Origin: Betaproteobacteria bacterium LSUCC0117
GTDB taxonomy: Bacteria > Pseudomonadota > Gammaproteobacteria > Burkholderiales > Burkholderiaceae_C
Direction: 5' to 3'
Assembly (NCBI GenBank): GCA_030441535.1
Contig: JAUJFZ010000005.1
Span: 62,001-126,000 of the forward strand
DNA: 64,000 nt
Part shown: piece after piece, positions 17,463 through 25,936 of the stretch
Layout: the number at the start of each line of letters is the position of its first letter
Position numbering within the stretch: position 1 is the first letter of the stretch
Notes under the pieces: generated by a model
The model's database searches: none
Told to the model about the DNA's origin: nothing
Seen by the model: the letters and a program-made list of their open reading frames with translations, nothing else
Translations under genes and position numbers: made by a program

Positions 17463-18254
17463 CTACCGACCCAACGCTTGATAAATTAGTCGCTCTTCTT
17501 GTTCGCTAACAACGAGTGCAGCTTGTGCAATTTGTCCTTCAATTCCAACGGGTAAGTCACCGTCAACGCTCTTGTAAACACCAGCAATTGAGACCAATTC
17601 TGGTGAGAAATTGAGGGCGAAAATTCTGGCAGAGGCATCACCACGCGCACCAGCAATGGCGCGCCCTCTTAGAGGCGCATACACGTGAATATGGCCATCC
17701 GCAATGACTTCAGCACCGGCATTAACCATCGCCAACATAACCAAATCTCTGCCTTTGGCATAGACCCTTTGACCCGAACGCAGTGGCTTGTCAATGACCA
17801 TGGCACTGGGCGAAATAACAGCCACAGTAGCAGGGTCGGACACCCTCACTTCAACCGGTTTGGTTTCAGACTTATCGATGACTTGTGAATTGCCAACATC
17901 AGGCTGAATTAAAAGACCATGGGCAAGCGCTACTGGTTGACCGGCAGCTGTTAGACCCCTCACAGCGATAGGCCGCATCCGATAGGCCTGAAGCATAGAG
18001 AGTAAACGCTCCCAATTTAATCCGGTCGTGACGGCCCCATCAAGCGCTGTCAGATCGATGCATACAGCATCATCATCAAAGAAATCAGGGACATCACCAA
18101 ATCGTGTTTTGAGGTCAGCTTCGATGATCTGTAAATCTGTCGTACGGAAGATCAAATTGACCGTCGATAGATAGCCGCTTTTGATATCGAAAGAGAACGC
18201 TGGTTTGGATGAGGACGACACGTTAAAAAACAAGCCTTGGTGAACATGACGCAT
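17463..18254 (-). CDS. minC: Septum site-determining protein MinC
   Basis: This 263-residue FtsZ-polymerisation inhibitor is the first gene of minCDE. The N-terminal domain (about residues 1-110, with IDLTALDGAV) is joined by a linker to the C-terminal beta-helix domain, recognised from LRSGQRVYAKGRDLVMLAMVN and the HIHVYAPLRGRAIAGARGD segment that binds MinD. The gene starts at the edge of the AT-rich candidate origin; its promoter must lie within that region. Confidence 0.93.
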   Translation of the reverse strand: MRHVHQGLFFNVSSSSKPAFSFDIKSGYLSTVNLIFRTTDLQIIEADLKTRFGDVPDFFDDDAVCIDLTALDGAVTTGLNWERLLSMLQAYRMRPIAVRGLTAAGQPVALAHGLLIQPDVGNSQVIDKSETKPVEVRVSDPATVAVISPSAMVIDKPLRSGQRVYAKGRDLVMLAMVNAGAEVIADGHIHVYAPLRGRAIAGARGDASARIFALNFSPELVSIAGVYKSVDGDLPVGIEGQIAQAALVVSEQEERLIYQALGR

Positions 18255-18325
18255 CTTACCAGCGGTGTTAGATCTGGGTTTATTGGTTGTTTTCTACGTA
18301 TTCTTTATCTTCTTTAATTTAAAGA

Positions 18326-18340
18326 TAGTAGTAGTAGTAA
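18326..18340 (+). promoter_or_regulatory. DnaA-trio-like TAG repeat
   Basis: TAG is repeated four times (18326-18337) and followed by TAA. The DnaA-trio described for bacterial origins is a run of 3'-GAT-5' triplets located between the AT-rich unwinding region and a DnaA box; here the AT-rich tract lies on its 5' side and a G-rich stretch plus a weak box on its 3' side, the expected polarity. Confidence 0.5.
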
Positions 18341-18472
18341 GGGAACATAGAAGCTGTTGATAGATAAAAGATTGCTTTGCAAATCATAGCCCTATTGGTT
18401 TTATAAGTTCTGTAGTTTGCTTAGGGTTAGTCAGGCATTGATCGATAATAACTTTCGAAAGTTGCCAATGTC

Positions 18473-18481
18473 TGTGGATAA
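18473..18481 (-). promoter_or_regulatory. DnaA box (perfect)
   Basis: TGTGGATAA is the exact complement of the DnaA consensus box TTATCCACA. A second, one-mismatch box (TTACCCACA) lies 32 bp further at 18513-18521. Confidence 0.75.
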
Positions 18482-18526
18482 GTAGTCGGTTATTACGATT
18501 CTGTGCACAGCGTTACCCACAAAAAA

Positions 18527-18548
18527 AGCACCGAGGGGTGCTTTTTTT
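18527..18548. terminator. Terminator of the Spy-like gene
   Basis: AGCACC (18527-18532) pairs with GGTGCT (18537-18542) with A7 before and T7 after. It lies just beyond the stop codon of the minus-strand Spy-like gene and would shield the candidate origin from read-through. Confidence 0.8.
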
Positions 18549-18563
18549 GTCTGTTTTCACTGA

Positions 18564-18980
18564 TCAATGGCGGGAATGTTTGAGTGCTTTGTCAAAGATT
18601 GCTTGTTGACTCGTATCCAGTGCTGCATACAAGGCTTGCATGCTTTCAATACGCGCTAGTCGTTGACCGTACATCATCTCCATGTTTTCTTTCATCATCT
18701 TGAGACGATCGGCTGTTGACCGGGTGTCCATACGCGCATGATCACCATGCGTTGGGGTAGCGATGAATGAATCCCACAATGGTTGCTGTGCCTGTGTCAG
18801 TTTCAGCTGTTCTTTGATCCTATGCAGTTTTTCAATATGCCCATCGTGCATGGCTGATTTGGATGTTTTGCGATCATGATTACACGATTTTTCCGTGCGA
18901 TCAGCCAGTGCCACCCCTGAGACTGCGAGCATAGAGGTGACGACCACACCTAGACCAATTAAACGAATGTTTTTTTTCAT
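18564..18980 (-). CDS. Spy/LTXXQ-motif periplasmic protein
   Basis: This 138-residue protein has a signal peptide ending near ALA at residue 26 and then a histidine-, lysine- and methionine-rich helical domain. LKLTQAQQPLWDSF and LDTSQQAIFDKAL are the two LTXXQ-type motifs of the Spy/CpxP family of periplasmic chaperones and metal-stress proteins. An AGGAG site precedes the ATG. It sits next to copZ and copA, which suggests a role in copper or envelope stress, though this is only an inference from position. Confidence 0.82.
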   Translation of the reverse strand: MKKNIRLIGLGVVVTSMLAVSGVALADRTEKSCNHDRKTSKSAMHDGHIEKLHRIKEQLKLTQAQQPLWDSFIATPTHGDHARMDTRSTADRLKMMKENMEMMYGQRLARIESMQALYAALDTSQQAIFDKALKHSRH

Positions 18981-19120
18981 GAATAACTCCTAATGAGGGC
19001 AATGAGAATCGCCGATTCATCCTTGCAATTGCTTGGATGGAGAGGAGTGTGGCAGTTGGTGATGTCGCTATCGTGTGCGTTGTGTGTCAGGTTTGTAAAT
19101 TTTGCAAACGTTATACACGT

Positions 19121-19327
19121 CTATGTCTTCTGACTGGCTGGGTAACCTTCTGCTGTGATCGCGGCCACGATGGTTTCTGTAGTTTCTGCAGTGTCGACAA
19201 TTACCAGGTTTTCAGTACGCTTAATTTCTATCGTTGCATTTGCATCCACATCTTTTATGGCCTGTTTAACAGCTTTTTCGCAATGGCCACATGTCATACC
19301 CGTAACCATTAAATTTAATATTGTCAT
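19121..19327 (-). CDS. copZ: Copper chaperone CopZ (heavy-metal-associated domain)
   Basis: This 68-residue cytoplasmic protein is a single HMA domain with the metal-binding GMTCGHC motif (C13 and C16). Such proteins carry Cu(I) to CopA-type ATPases. An AGGAAT ribosome site precedes the ATG. It is divergent from copA across only 68 bp that contain an inverted repeat, so the two are probably regulated together. No regulator gene of the CueR or CsoR type is adjacent. Confidence 0.88.
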   Translation of the reverse strand: MTILNLMVTGMTCGHCEKAVKQAIKDVDANATIEIKRTENLVIVDTAETTETIVAAITAEGYPASQKT

Positions 19328-19351
19328 TTGGATAATTCCTATTTTGAAATC

Positions 19352-19376
19352 ACTATCTTAAAACAAAGGTGATAGT
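19352..19376. promoter_or_regulatory. Inverted repeat in the copZ-copA intergenic region
   Basis: ACTATC (19352-19357) and GATAGT (19371-19376) form an inverted repeat with a 13-bp spacer, next to a TTGAAA that could be a -35 element (19344-19349). It is the only dyad in this short divergent promoter and could be the metal-responsive operator. It does not match the canonical CueR sequence. Confidence 0.4.
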
Positions 19377-19395
19377 TTTGTGGTGAAATATAACC

Positions 19396-21672
19396 ATGGA
19401 AGAAACCAAAACAATGCCCTCTAAGCCGTCTCCTATCGTGATCGATTTGGGAGTTGGCGGGATGACCTGCGCTTCGTGTGTGGGTCGTGTTGAAAAAGCG
19501 TTGAAAAAACAGTCTTTTGTTAGCGATGCGGTTGTGAATTTAGCAACCGAAACGGCACGTATCACCACTGATGCCTCGAGTGAGTCAGTCGAGGAATTAG
19601 AGCGACAAATTAAGCGAACCATACGTGATGCTGGTTATGAACCACAACCCATTATCCAGGCGGAGGACGATCAGACTGCGCTGTGGCTTGGCATTGATCG
19701 CCGTTTTTTGCCGACACTCCTGGCGCTGTTACTTGCGACACCGTTGATCGTGCCAATGGTCGCTGGATTGATTAGCCCTCAGAGGGGTATGGCGCTCATG
19801 TTACCCGCCGCTTGGCAATTTGCGCTGGCAACACCCGTTCAATTTGGTCTTGGTTGGACCTTTTACAAATCGGCATGGCATGCGTTACGTGCGCGTTCCA
19901 GCAATATGGAACTGTTGGTAGCGATTGGTACGACCGCTGGATGGGCACTGTCGACTTGGTTATGGTTAACGGCAGCAGATGGCGTGGTGGCTCATTTGTA
20001 TTACGAAGGCTCTGCCGTTGTCATTGCCCTCGTATTACTGGGCAAGTACCTTGAGACCCGAACCAAGCGCGAGACAACACAAGCGATACGGGCCTTGCAA
20101 ACCTTACAACCGCCGGTCGCACGGTTACTGCCAGATGGCATAAAACGCGACGAGATTACAGAAGTCGCTATTGGTGAACTGTTTGTTGGTGACATTATTC
20201 GTGTCTTGGCTGGTGAGCGCCTACCAGCAGACGGGGAAATAGTCAGTGGTCAATCCAGTGTTGACGAGTCCATGGTGACGGGTGAGCCTCTACCGATCGC
20301 CAAGAAGATTGGTGACCGTGTCGTTGGCGGCACACTCAATGGTGAAGCCAGCCTAGATATCCGCGTTAGCGCAACCGATACCAAGAGTCTCTTAGCTCAA
20401 ATCATTTCGATGGTGGCAGATGCACAAGCTGTTAAAGCACCTGTGCAGCGGCATGTGGATCAGGTTGCTGCGGTTTTTGTACCGGTAGTTATGGTGATTG
20501 CACTTGCCACGCTGTTGGGTTGGTTGGCGACGGGTGCCCCGGTTGAAGAGGCGGTGGTGAACATGGTCGCGGTCTTGGTTATTGCCTGCCCTTGCGCATT
20601 GGGTCTGGCAACACCTGCGGCAATGATGGTGGGAACTGGCGTGGCGGCGAAGCAAGGCATTCTCATCAAGGATGCGATCGCATTGGAAGTGGCTCACCGT
20701 GTGGATACCGTTGTATTTGATAAAACCGGCACTTTGACCCAAGGGGTTCCAGCAGTCCAAGCGGTGCACTTTTTAGAGGATGAGATAACCATCTTGCCAG
20801 CGATTGCCGCGCTTCAGGGCGAAAACCCACATCCTTTGGCTGCTGCTGTCCGTTCGTGGTTAGCCGACCGAGATCAGTCGTTCGCGCCGTTGCCAGCAGC
20901 CCAGGGCGCGACCAATCAACCGGGTCAAGGTGTGGTGGTGTTGGCTCGTCCTGAAGCCGATAAGCCTGTGGTGACTTGGCGTATGGGTAGCGAGGCCTGG
21001 ATGCAATCATTGAAGATCGATTTATCTGCGTGCGAAGAAACGTTGGCCGCTTGGCGACTTGATGGTTACAGCGTCGGGATGCTGGCTCGTGACGAATCGG
21101 TCGTTGCACTGTTCGGATTTGGGGACGCCCTGAAAGAAACGGCAGCATCTGCTGTATCAGCCTTGCGGCGCGTTGGCCTAGACGTAGTCATGATGTCAGG
21201 TGATAACGTTGCAGCAGCCGAGATCATGGCTGGGCGTGTCGGAATCGAAAAGGTCTTTGCCAAATGCTTACCCAAAGACAAGTCCGATCGCGTTCAGGCG
21301 TTGCAGCAACAAGGTCATGCCGTTGCTTTTGTTGGTGACGGCATCAACGATGCCCCTGCGCTGTCAGCTTCCGATGTGGGTATTGCGATGAATAGCGCGC
21401 GCCATGGAGACGTGGCGATGAATGCGGCAGGTATCACCCTGATGCGGGCCGACCCGTTATTGGTTGTTGCATCGTTACAAATTTCCCGTGAGACTGTGAA
21501 AAAAATTCGTCAAAACCTCTTTTGGGCTTTTGCCTACAACGTTGCAGGGATACCATTGGCGGCGCTGGGATTTTTAAACCCCGTCGTAGCCGGTGCGGCG
21601 ATGGCAATGAGCTCCGTTAGCGTGATGACGAACGCATTGATGCTCAACCGATGGAAGCCGCCCGCACCCTGA
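19396..21672 (+). CDS. copA: Copper-translocating P1B-type ATPase CopA
   Basis: This 758-residue inner-membrane pump exports Cu(I). It has one N-terminal HMA domain (GMTCASC, C25 and C28), the transmembrane CPC motif at 398-400, the phosphorylated D442 in DKTGTLTQG, the HP motif (ENPHPLAAAV), the GDGINDAPAL hinge and the C-terminal YN and MSS residues (FAYNVAGIP, AMAMSSVSVM) that mark Cu(I) specificity. It is divergent from copZ. The ribosome site is weak. Confidence 0.94.
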   Translation: MEETKTMPSKPSPIVIDLGVGGMTCASCVGRVEKALKKQSFVSDAVVNLATETARITTDASSESVEELERQIKRTIRDAGYEPQPIIQAEDDQTALWLGIDRRFLPTLLALLLATPLIVPMVAGLISPQRGMALMLPAAWQFALATPVQFGLGWTFYKSAWHALRARSSNMELLVAIGTTAGWALSTWLWLTAADGVVAHLYYEGSAVVIALVLLGKYLETRTKRETTQAIRALQTLQPPVARLLPDGIKRDEITEVAIGELFVGDIIRVLAGERLPADGEIVSGQSSVDESMVTGEPLPIAKKIGDRVVGGTLNGEASLDIRVSATDTKSLLAQIISMVADAQAVKAPVQRHVDQVAAVFVPVVMVIALATLLGWLATGAPVEEAVVNMVAVLVIACPCALGLATPAAMMVGTGVAAKQGILIKDAIALEVAHRVDTVVFDKTGTLTQGVPAVQAVHFLEDEITILPAIAALQGENPHPLAAAVRSWLADRDQSFAPLPAAQGATNQPGQGVVVLARPEADKPVVTWRMGSEAWMQSLKIDLSACEETLAAWRLDGYSVGMLARDESVVALFGFGDALKETAASAVSALRRVGLDVVMMSGDNVAAAEIMAGRVGIEKVFAKCLPKDKSDRVQALQQQGHAVAFVGDGINDAPALSASDVGIAMNSARHGDVAMNAAGITLMRADPLLVVASLQISRETVKKIRQNLFWAFAYNVAGIPLAALGFLNPVVAGAAMAMSSVSVMTNALMLNRWKPPAP

Positions 21673-21697
21673 GTCAATTTTTAACACCGCCGCTGTC

Positions 21698-22471
21698 ATG
21701 ACCGTCAAAACACGTCCTTTGGTTTGGTTGCCACTTGATCATCGGTTGTTAGGCGATGGACCACAGGCGATACCGTATTTCTTTTTGGGCGAGAAATACG
21801 CTTCTTCGCTCAGGCGCAGTGCGGGGGCACAGTCTTGCGCTTTTCCGCTTGCTGGTGAGTCGGACATTCCGGCGTTGTTGCAATTGGTCGATGGGGTCGT
21901 ACTGCCGGGTTCCCCTGCCAACATCGAGCCCCATCATTTTGATCAGGCCTTAACCGACCCCTCTCTACCGTTAGACCCACGTCGGGATGCGTTGACGCTT
22001 GCGCTGGTGCGTGCCTGTGTCTCAGAAGGGGTACCCATCTTGGGTGTTTGTCGCGGATTCCAGGAAATAAATGTGGCGCTGGGCGGCAGTTTGTATCAAC
22101 AGGTTCAGGACGTACCCGGAAAGCTAGACCATCGCGAGGATAAAAGTCGCTCATACGATGGTCAGTACCAGCCCAGCCACGCCATTACCCTGGTTGAGGA
22201 CGAAGTGGTTCGCGGCTGGGCCGGTGGTGGGGAGGTTATGGTGAACTCGCTGCATGGCCAGGGCGCTGACCGTCTGGCCGATGGGCTTGAACCCCTCGCC
22301 TTTGCGCCTGACGGCACGATTGAAATGGTACGAATCAGAGCGGCGCGTACGTTTGCCTACGGCACGCAATTTCATCCCGAATACCAGAGCTGGGAAAACC
22401 CGTTTTATGACGCCATTTTTAAGGCCTTTGGCGAGGCGTGTCGGCATCGAAATAGCGCAAGAGGCTCATAA
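21698..22471 (+). CDS. PuuD-like gamma-glutamyl hydrolase (class I amidotransferase fold)
   Basis: This 257-residue cytoplasmic enzyme belongs to peptidase family C26. The catalytic triad is C118 (GVCRGFQEIN), H226 and E228 (QFHPEYQ). In polyamine breakdown PuuD releases GABA from gamma-glutamyl-GABA. Its position directly upstream of the putrescine-type transporter potFGHI supports a polyamine link, although no puuABC genes are nearby. It starts 26 bp after copA without a clear ribosome site. Confidence 0.82.
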   Translation: MTVKTRPLVWLPLDHRLLGDGPQAIPYFFLGEKYASSLRRSAGAQSCAFPLAGESDIPALLQLVDGVVLPGSPANIEPHHFDQALTDPSLPLDPRRDALTLALVRACVSEGVPILGVCRGFQEINVALGGSLYQQVQDVPGKLDHREDKSRSYDGQYQPSHAITLVEDEVVRGWAGGGEVMVNSLHGQGADRLADGLEPLAFAPDGTIEMVRIRAARTFAYGTQFHPEYQSWENPFYDAIFKAFGEACRHRNSARGS

Positions 22472-22500
22472 AAAACGCAAAAAACAGACAATCTTTGTTT

Positions 22501-22535
22501 AAAACCGGTGGTGTTCTCGGTTTTCTCTTTTTACA
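22501..22535 (+). terminator. Weak terminator between the PuuD-like gene and potF
   Basis: AAAACCG (22501-22507) pairs with CGGTTTT (22518-22524), followed by a T-rich stretch. The stem is mostly A-T, so termination is likely partial. Confidence 0.5.
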
Positions 22536-22593
22536 ATGCGGGGTCCGGACTCGCGCAGTGGCGTGTCCCTAACTGTTTATTGGGGGTGACAGG

Positions 22594-23757
22594 ATGTTGA
22601 AAAAGCGGATGTTGGCATGGGCCGTTGTATCGGCGATGGGATTATTTTTGACCGCTTGTGGGCAAAAAGAAGAAGCGGCAGCACCCGCTGCGACCATTGC
22701 AGCAGTGGCACCCAGTGCTGAGCCTGCTGAAGAAAAGGTTTTGAACATCTACAACTGGCCCGACTACATCAGCGAATCAATGATTCCGGATTTCGAAAAA
22801 GAAACCGGCATTAAAGTCAATTACCAAACATTCGAAACCAACGAGGCCTTACATGCCAAGTTGGTCGCCGGCAACTCTGGTTATGACATCGTCATGCCCG
22901 GCTCGGTGTTTGCCAAGCCGCAAATCGACGGCGGTTTGTTGCGCAAGCTCGACAAATCCAAATTGACCAACTACGGTAACTTGGACCCCGAAGTCATGAA
23001 GAAACTGGAACTGGTTGATCCCGGTAACCAATACATCTTCCCGTGGGGCTGGGGTTTTACGACCGTGGGCATCAATCAGGACCGCGTTGCCAAAGCACTG
23101 GGCGCAATGCCCATGCCTGAAAACGCCTGGGACTTGGTGTTCGACCCCAAGTACACGTCCAAGCTTCAATCTTGTGGCATCGCTTACCTGGACTCACCGA
23201 CTGAGATCATTCCCGTTGCGTTGCATTACATCGGCAAAGATGCCTACTCACAAAACCCAGACGACTACAAAGAAGTCTTGAACATGCTGATGAAGGTTCG
23301 CCCCAATGTGCGCCTGTTCTCGTCGACTTTGATTGACGATATGGCTGGTGGAAAGGCTTGCGTTGTCATTGGCTGGTCAGGCGACATCAACATCGCGCGT
23401 GAGCGTGCCGTTGAAAACCAAAGCAAGGAAAAGATAGAAGCATTGCTGCCCACGACTGGCGCCTTGGTTTTCTTTGATACCGTTGCGATTCCCGCGGATG
23501 CCAAGCACCCCACTAATGCGCACCTGTTCTTGAACTATTTCCTGCGCCCAGAGGTCTCAGCTACGTTTACAAACGAAATGCAATACCCAGCTGGCAACAA
23601 AGCGGCCACGCCGTTGGTCGATCCAGCTATCGCCAAGAACCCCACCATCTTTGTGGATGATGCAACCATGAGCCGTATGGTGCCACCCGGCAACTTCACA
23701 GCGGCAGCTCGTGAGGCGATGGCCAACGTGTACACCACGTTCCGCAAAGGCAATTAA
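22594..23757 (+). CDS. potF: Polyamine ABC transporter substrate-binding protein PotF
   Basis: This 387-residue receptor is of the PotF/SpuD putrescine-type family. It has a lipoprotein signal with lipobox LTAC and acylated C22, an alanine-rich linker, then LNIYNWPDYISES at about 50-62, which carries the conserved polyamine-binding W and Y/S residues, and YDIVMPGSVF. GGGGGTG provides the ribosome site. A lipoprotein form (rather than a soluble periplasmic form) is a minor peculiarity. The substrate is putrescine or a related polyamine by family. Confidence 0.9.
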   Translation: MLKKRMLAWAVVSAMGLFLTACGQKEEAAAPAATIAAVAPSAEPAEEKVLNIYNWPDYISESMIPDFEKETGIKVNYQTFETNEALHAKLVAGNSGYDIVMPGSVFAKPQIDGGLLRKLDKSKLTNYGNLDPEVMKKLELVDPGNQYIFPWGWGFTTVGINQDRVAKALGAMPMPENAWDLVFDPKYTSKLQSCGIAYLDSPTEIIPVALHYIGKDAYSQNPDDYKEVLNMLMKVRPNVRLFSSTLIDDMAGGKACVVIGWSGDINIARERAVENQSKEKIEALLPTTGALVFFDTVAIPADAKHPTNAHLFLNYFLRPEVSATFTNEMQYPAGNKAATPLVDPAIAKNPTIFVDDATMSRMVPPGNFTAAAREAMANVYTTFRKGN

Positions 23758-23775
23758 TACGCCGGCTTGAATAAA

Positions 23776-23812
23776 AAAAGCCGCGCCCTTGTAAGTTGGG
23801 GTGCGGCTTTTT
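23776..23812 (+). terminator. Terminator-like hairpin between potF and potG
   Basis: AAAAAGCCGC (776-784 region of 23 kb) pairs with GCGGCTTTTT (23803-23812), with extra CCC/GGG pairs inside. It follows potF immediately and is the likely attenuator that gives more receptor than transporter message. Confidence 0.75.
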
Positions 23813-23853
23813 CCTTTATGGCGACACTTCCCGAGAGAGGCATCAAATCGACC

Positions 23854-24984
23854 ATGACGACCACCATTGAATCGCCGCAAACGGTAAACAGCGCGACCAG
23901 CGACGGGTTTCTACAAACGGTCGACCTGCTCAAGCGCTTTGATGATGTGGTGGCTGTTGACAGCGTCAACTTGACCATCGAAAAAGGTGAGATATTCGCG
24001 CTGTTGGGTAGCTCCGGGTGTGGCAAGTCCACCCTGCTGCGCATGCTCGCGGGCTTCGAAACCCCCACATCGGGTCGCGTGCTATTGGGCGGCGCCGATA
24101 TGGTGAACATTCCGCCCTATGACCGGCCTGTGAACATGATGTTTCAGTCCTACGCGCTGTTCCCTCATTTGTCCGTGTGGGATAACGTCGCCTTTGGATT
24201 GAAGCGAGAGGGGCTTGCCAAAGATGTCATTGCGAGTCGCGTCAACACCATGCTGGATCTGGTGCAGTTGGGCGCGTATGCGAAGCGCAAGCCACACCAG
24301 TTATCGGGAGGCCAGCAGCAGCGCGTCGCATTGGCGCGCAGCTTGGCAAAAAAGCCGAAGCTACTGTTGCTCGATGAGCCCTTGGGTGCGTTAGATAAAA
24401 AGTTGCGCGAGGAAACGCAGTTCGAGTTGGTCAATATTATTGAGTCGGTCGGTGTAACCTGTGTCATGGTGACGCATGATCAAGAAGAGGCGATGGCGAT
24501 GGCCTCGCGTATCGCGGTCATGAGCCATGGGCGTGTTTTGCAAGTGGGTACACCGCATGAAATTTACGAGTATCCCAATTGCCGGTTTGTTGCTGACTTT
24601 ATTGGCCAAGCAAATTTGTTTGATGGCCAGTTGGCTGTTGAGGCAGCGGACCGAAGCGAAATAGAAACGCCCGAGGGCATGATCTACATTGACCACCCGA
24701 CCGCAGGCTATGTCGGTCAGCCTGTTTCGGTTGCGGTGCGACCTGAGAAGATCAACATCAGTAAGCAGAAACCAGATGGCCAATTCGCGAATGTATTCGC
24801 TGGCAAAGTTTTGGAGATTGCTTACTTTGGCAGTTACAACACCTACGTGGTGCAATTGCCTAATGGCAAACAGGTCAAGGTCATGTCGGCTAATTACCTT
24901 CGATTCGAGTCCAGTGACATCACGTGGGAAGACGAGGTGTTTTTTTGGTGGCCCGCAGAGGCCGCTGTGGTTTTGACCCATTGA
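23854..24984 (+). CDS. potG: Polyamine ABC transporter ATP-binding protein PotG
   Basis: This 376-residue ATPase powers polyamine import. It has Walker A GSSGCGKST at 52-60, the signature LSGGQQQRVALARS near 150-163, Walker B LLLLDEPLGALD, the H-loop VMVTHDQEEAMAM and a C-terminal TOBE domain. The open frame extends back to 23767, but that part overlaps the terminator hairpin, so I place the start at the ATG at 23854, where family similarity begins. GAGAGG lies about 14 bp upstream. Confidence 0.92.
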   Translation: MTTTIESPQTVNSATSDGFLQTVDLLKRFDDVVAVDSVNLTIEKGEIFALLGSSGCGKSTLLRMLAGFETPTSGRVLLGGADMVNIPPYDRPVNMMFQSYALFPHLSVWDNVAFGLKREGLAKDVIASRVNTMLDLVQLGAYAKRKPHQLSGGQQQRVALARSLAKKPKLLLLDEPLGALDKKLREETQFELVNIIESVGVTCVMVTHDQEEAMAMASRIAVMSHGRVLQVGTPHEIYEYPNCRFVADFIGQANLFDGQLAVEAADRSEIETPEGMIYIDHPTAGYVGQPVSVAVRPEKINISKQKPDGQFANVFAGKVLEIAYFGSYNTYVVQLPNGKQVKVMSANYLRFESSDITWEDEVFFWWPAEAAVVLTH

Positions 24985-25000
24985 CCAAGGTCTGAATCAA

Positions 25001-25936
25001 ATGCAACGCGTTTGGAACTTGATCAGCCGTGCCGGGGCGCGTACCGTTATTGCGGTGCCTTATATCTGGCTGTTGATCTTTTTTGCGTTGCCATTTCTGA
25101 TCTTGCTGCGCATCAGCGTGACGGATATGGCGGGGGGCGTCGACCCGTTTTTACCGCTCCTGGAAATTCAGGAAGGAGTCTGGACCTTCAAGGCAAAGCT
25201 GGATAACTATGTTTCGATTTTCCTGAACTTGGACCACCCCAGTCACGCCACGATTTATATTGAGGCTTACGCGACTTCCCTTCGTTATGCGGCCCTGACG
25301 ACTTTATTTTGTTTGGTTTTGGGCTATCCGTTTGCCTACTTCATTGCGCGCAGCAACCCGCGTATTCGCCCAGCGCTCTTGATGATGGTGATGTTGCCTT
25401 TTTGGACATCTTTTCTGTTACGTGTCTATGCTTGGAAGGGCTTGTTGGCGGATGCGGGCATCATCAATCGCTTTTTTATGTTCATGGGTTTCACGAATGA
25501 GCCGATTCAAATGTTGTACACCGATGTGTCAATGTTGGTGGGAATGACCTACGTCTATTTGCCGTTCATGGTGTTGCCTTTGTACGCCAACCTTGTGAAG
25601 ATGGATGTGCGGTTACTGGAGGCTGCCTATGACCTTGGAGCAAGTCCGTGGCGGGCGTTTTGGTTGGTGACGGTGCCGCTGTCCAAGAGCGGCATCATTG
25701 CGGGCTCAATGCTTGTTTTTATTCCGGCCGTTGGCGAATTTGTGATCCCGTCTTTATTGGGGGGCGCCGAAAACTTGATGATTGGCCGGGTGGTTTGGGA
25801 CGAAATGTTCACCAGTAATAACTGGCCGCGTGCGGCGGCACTCGCGGTCACATTAATATTGTTGGTTTTGGTGCCGCTTGCCATTTATTACTATCGCCAC
25901 GGCCGTCAACTTCAAGCCCTGGGAGGTCGCGGATGA
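25001..25936 (+). CDS. potH: Polyamine ABC transporter permease PotH
   Basis: This 311-residue inner-membrane protein is one half of the polyamine channel. Six hydrophobic segments are visible, and the cytoplasmic EAA loop EAAYDLGASPWRAFWLVTVP, which docks with PotG, lies near residues 207-226. It begins 16 bp after potG and overlaps potI by four bases (ATGA). Confidence 0.92.
   Translation: MQRVWNLISRAGARTVIAVPYIWLLIFFALPFLILLRISVTDMAGGVDPFLPLLEIQEGVWTFKAKLDNYVSIFLNLDHPSHATIYIEAYATSLRYAALTTLFCLVLGYPFAYFIARSNPRIRPALLMMVMLPFWTSFLLRVYAWKGLLADAGIINRFFMFMGFTNEPIQMLYTDVSMLVGMTYVYLPFMVLPLYANLVKMDVRLLEAAYDLGASPWRAFWLVTVPLSKSGIIAGSMLVFIPAVGEFVIPSLLGGAENLMIGRVVWDEMFTSNNWPRAAALAVTLILLVLVPLAIYYYRHGRQLQALGGRG

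Larger units (their letters stand above)
18255..18526. other. Candidate chromosomal replication origin (oriC)
   Basis: This non-coding stretch beside minC is markedly AT-rich: I count 84 A/T in the 120 bases 18301-18420. It contains four TAG trinucleotides in a row (18326-18337) followed by TAA, like the DnaA-trio of bacterial origins, then a G-rich AAGGGAAC and a weak DnaA-box-like TGTTGATAG (18355-18363). A perfect DnaA box TGTGGATAA lies at 18473-18481 and a one-mismatch box TTACCCACA at 18513-18521. Genes run leftward on the left and rightward on the right. The dnaA-rpmH gap is the competing candidate. Confidence 0.55.

Noticed and set aside
18326..18340. TAG repeat as a simple microsatellite
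   Set aside because: Four units is short enough to arise by chance, but its place between an AT-rich tract and DnaA boxes makes a DnaA-trio the better reading; kept as a candidate.
23767..23853. 29-residue N-terminal extension of PotG
   Set aside because: It covers the potF terminator hairpin and lacks similarity to ABC ATPases.
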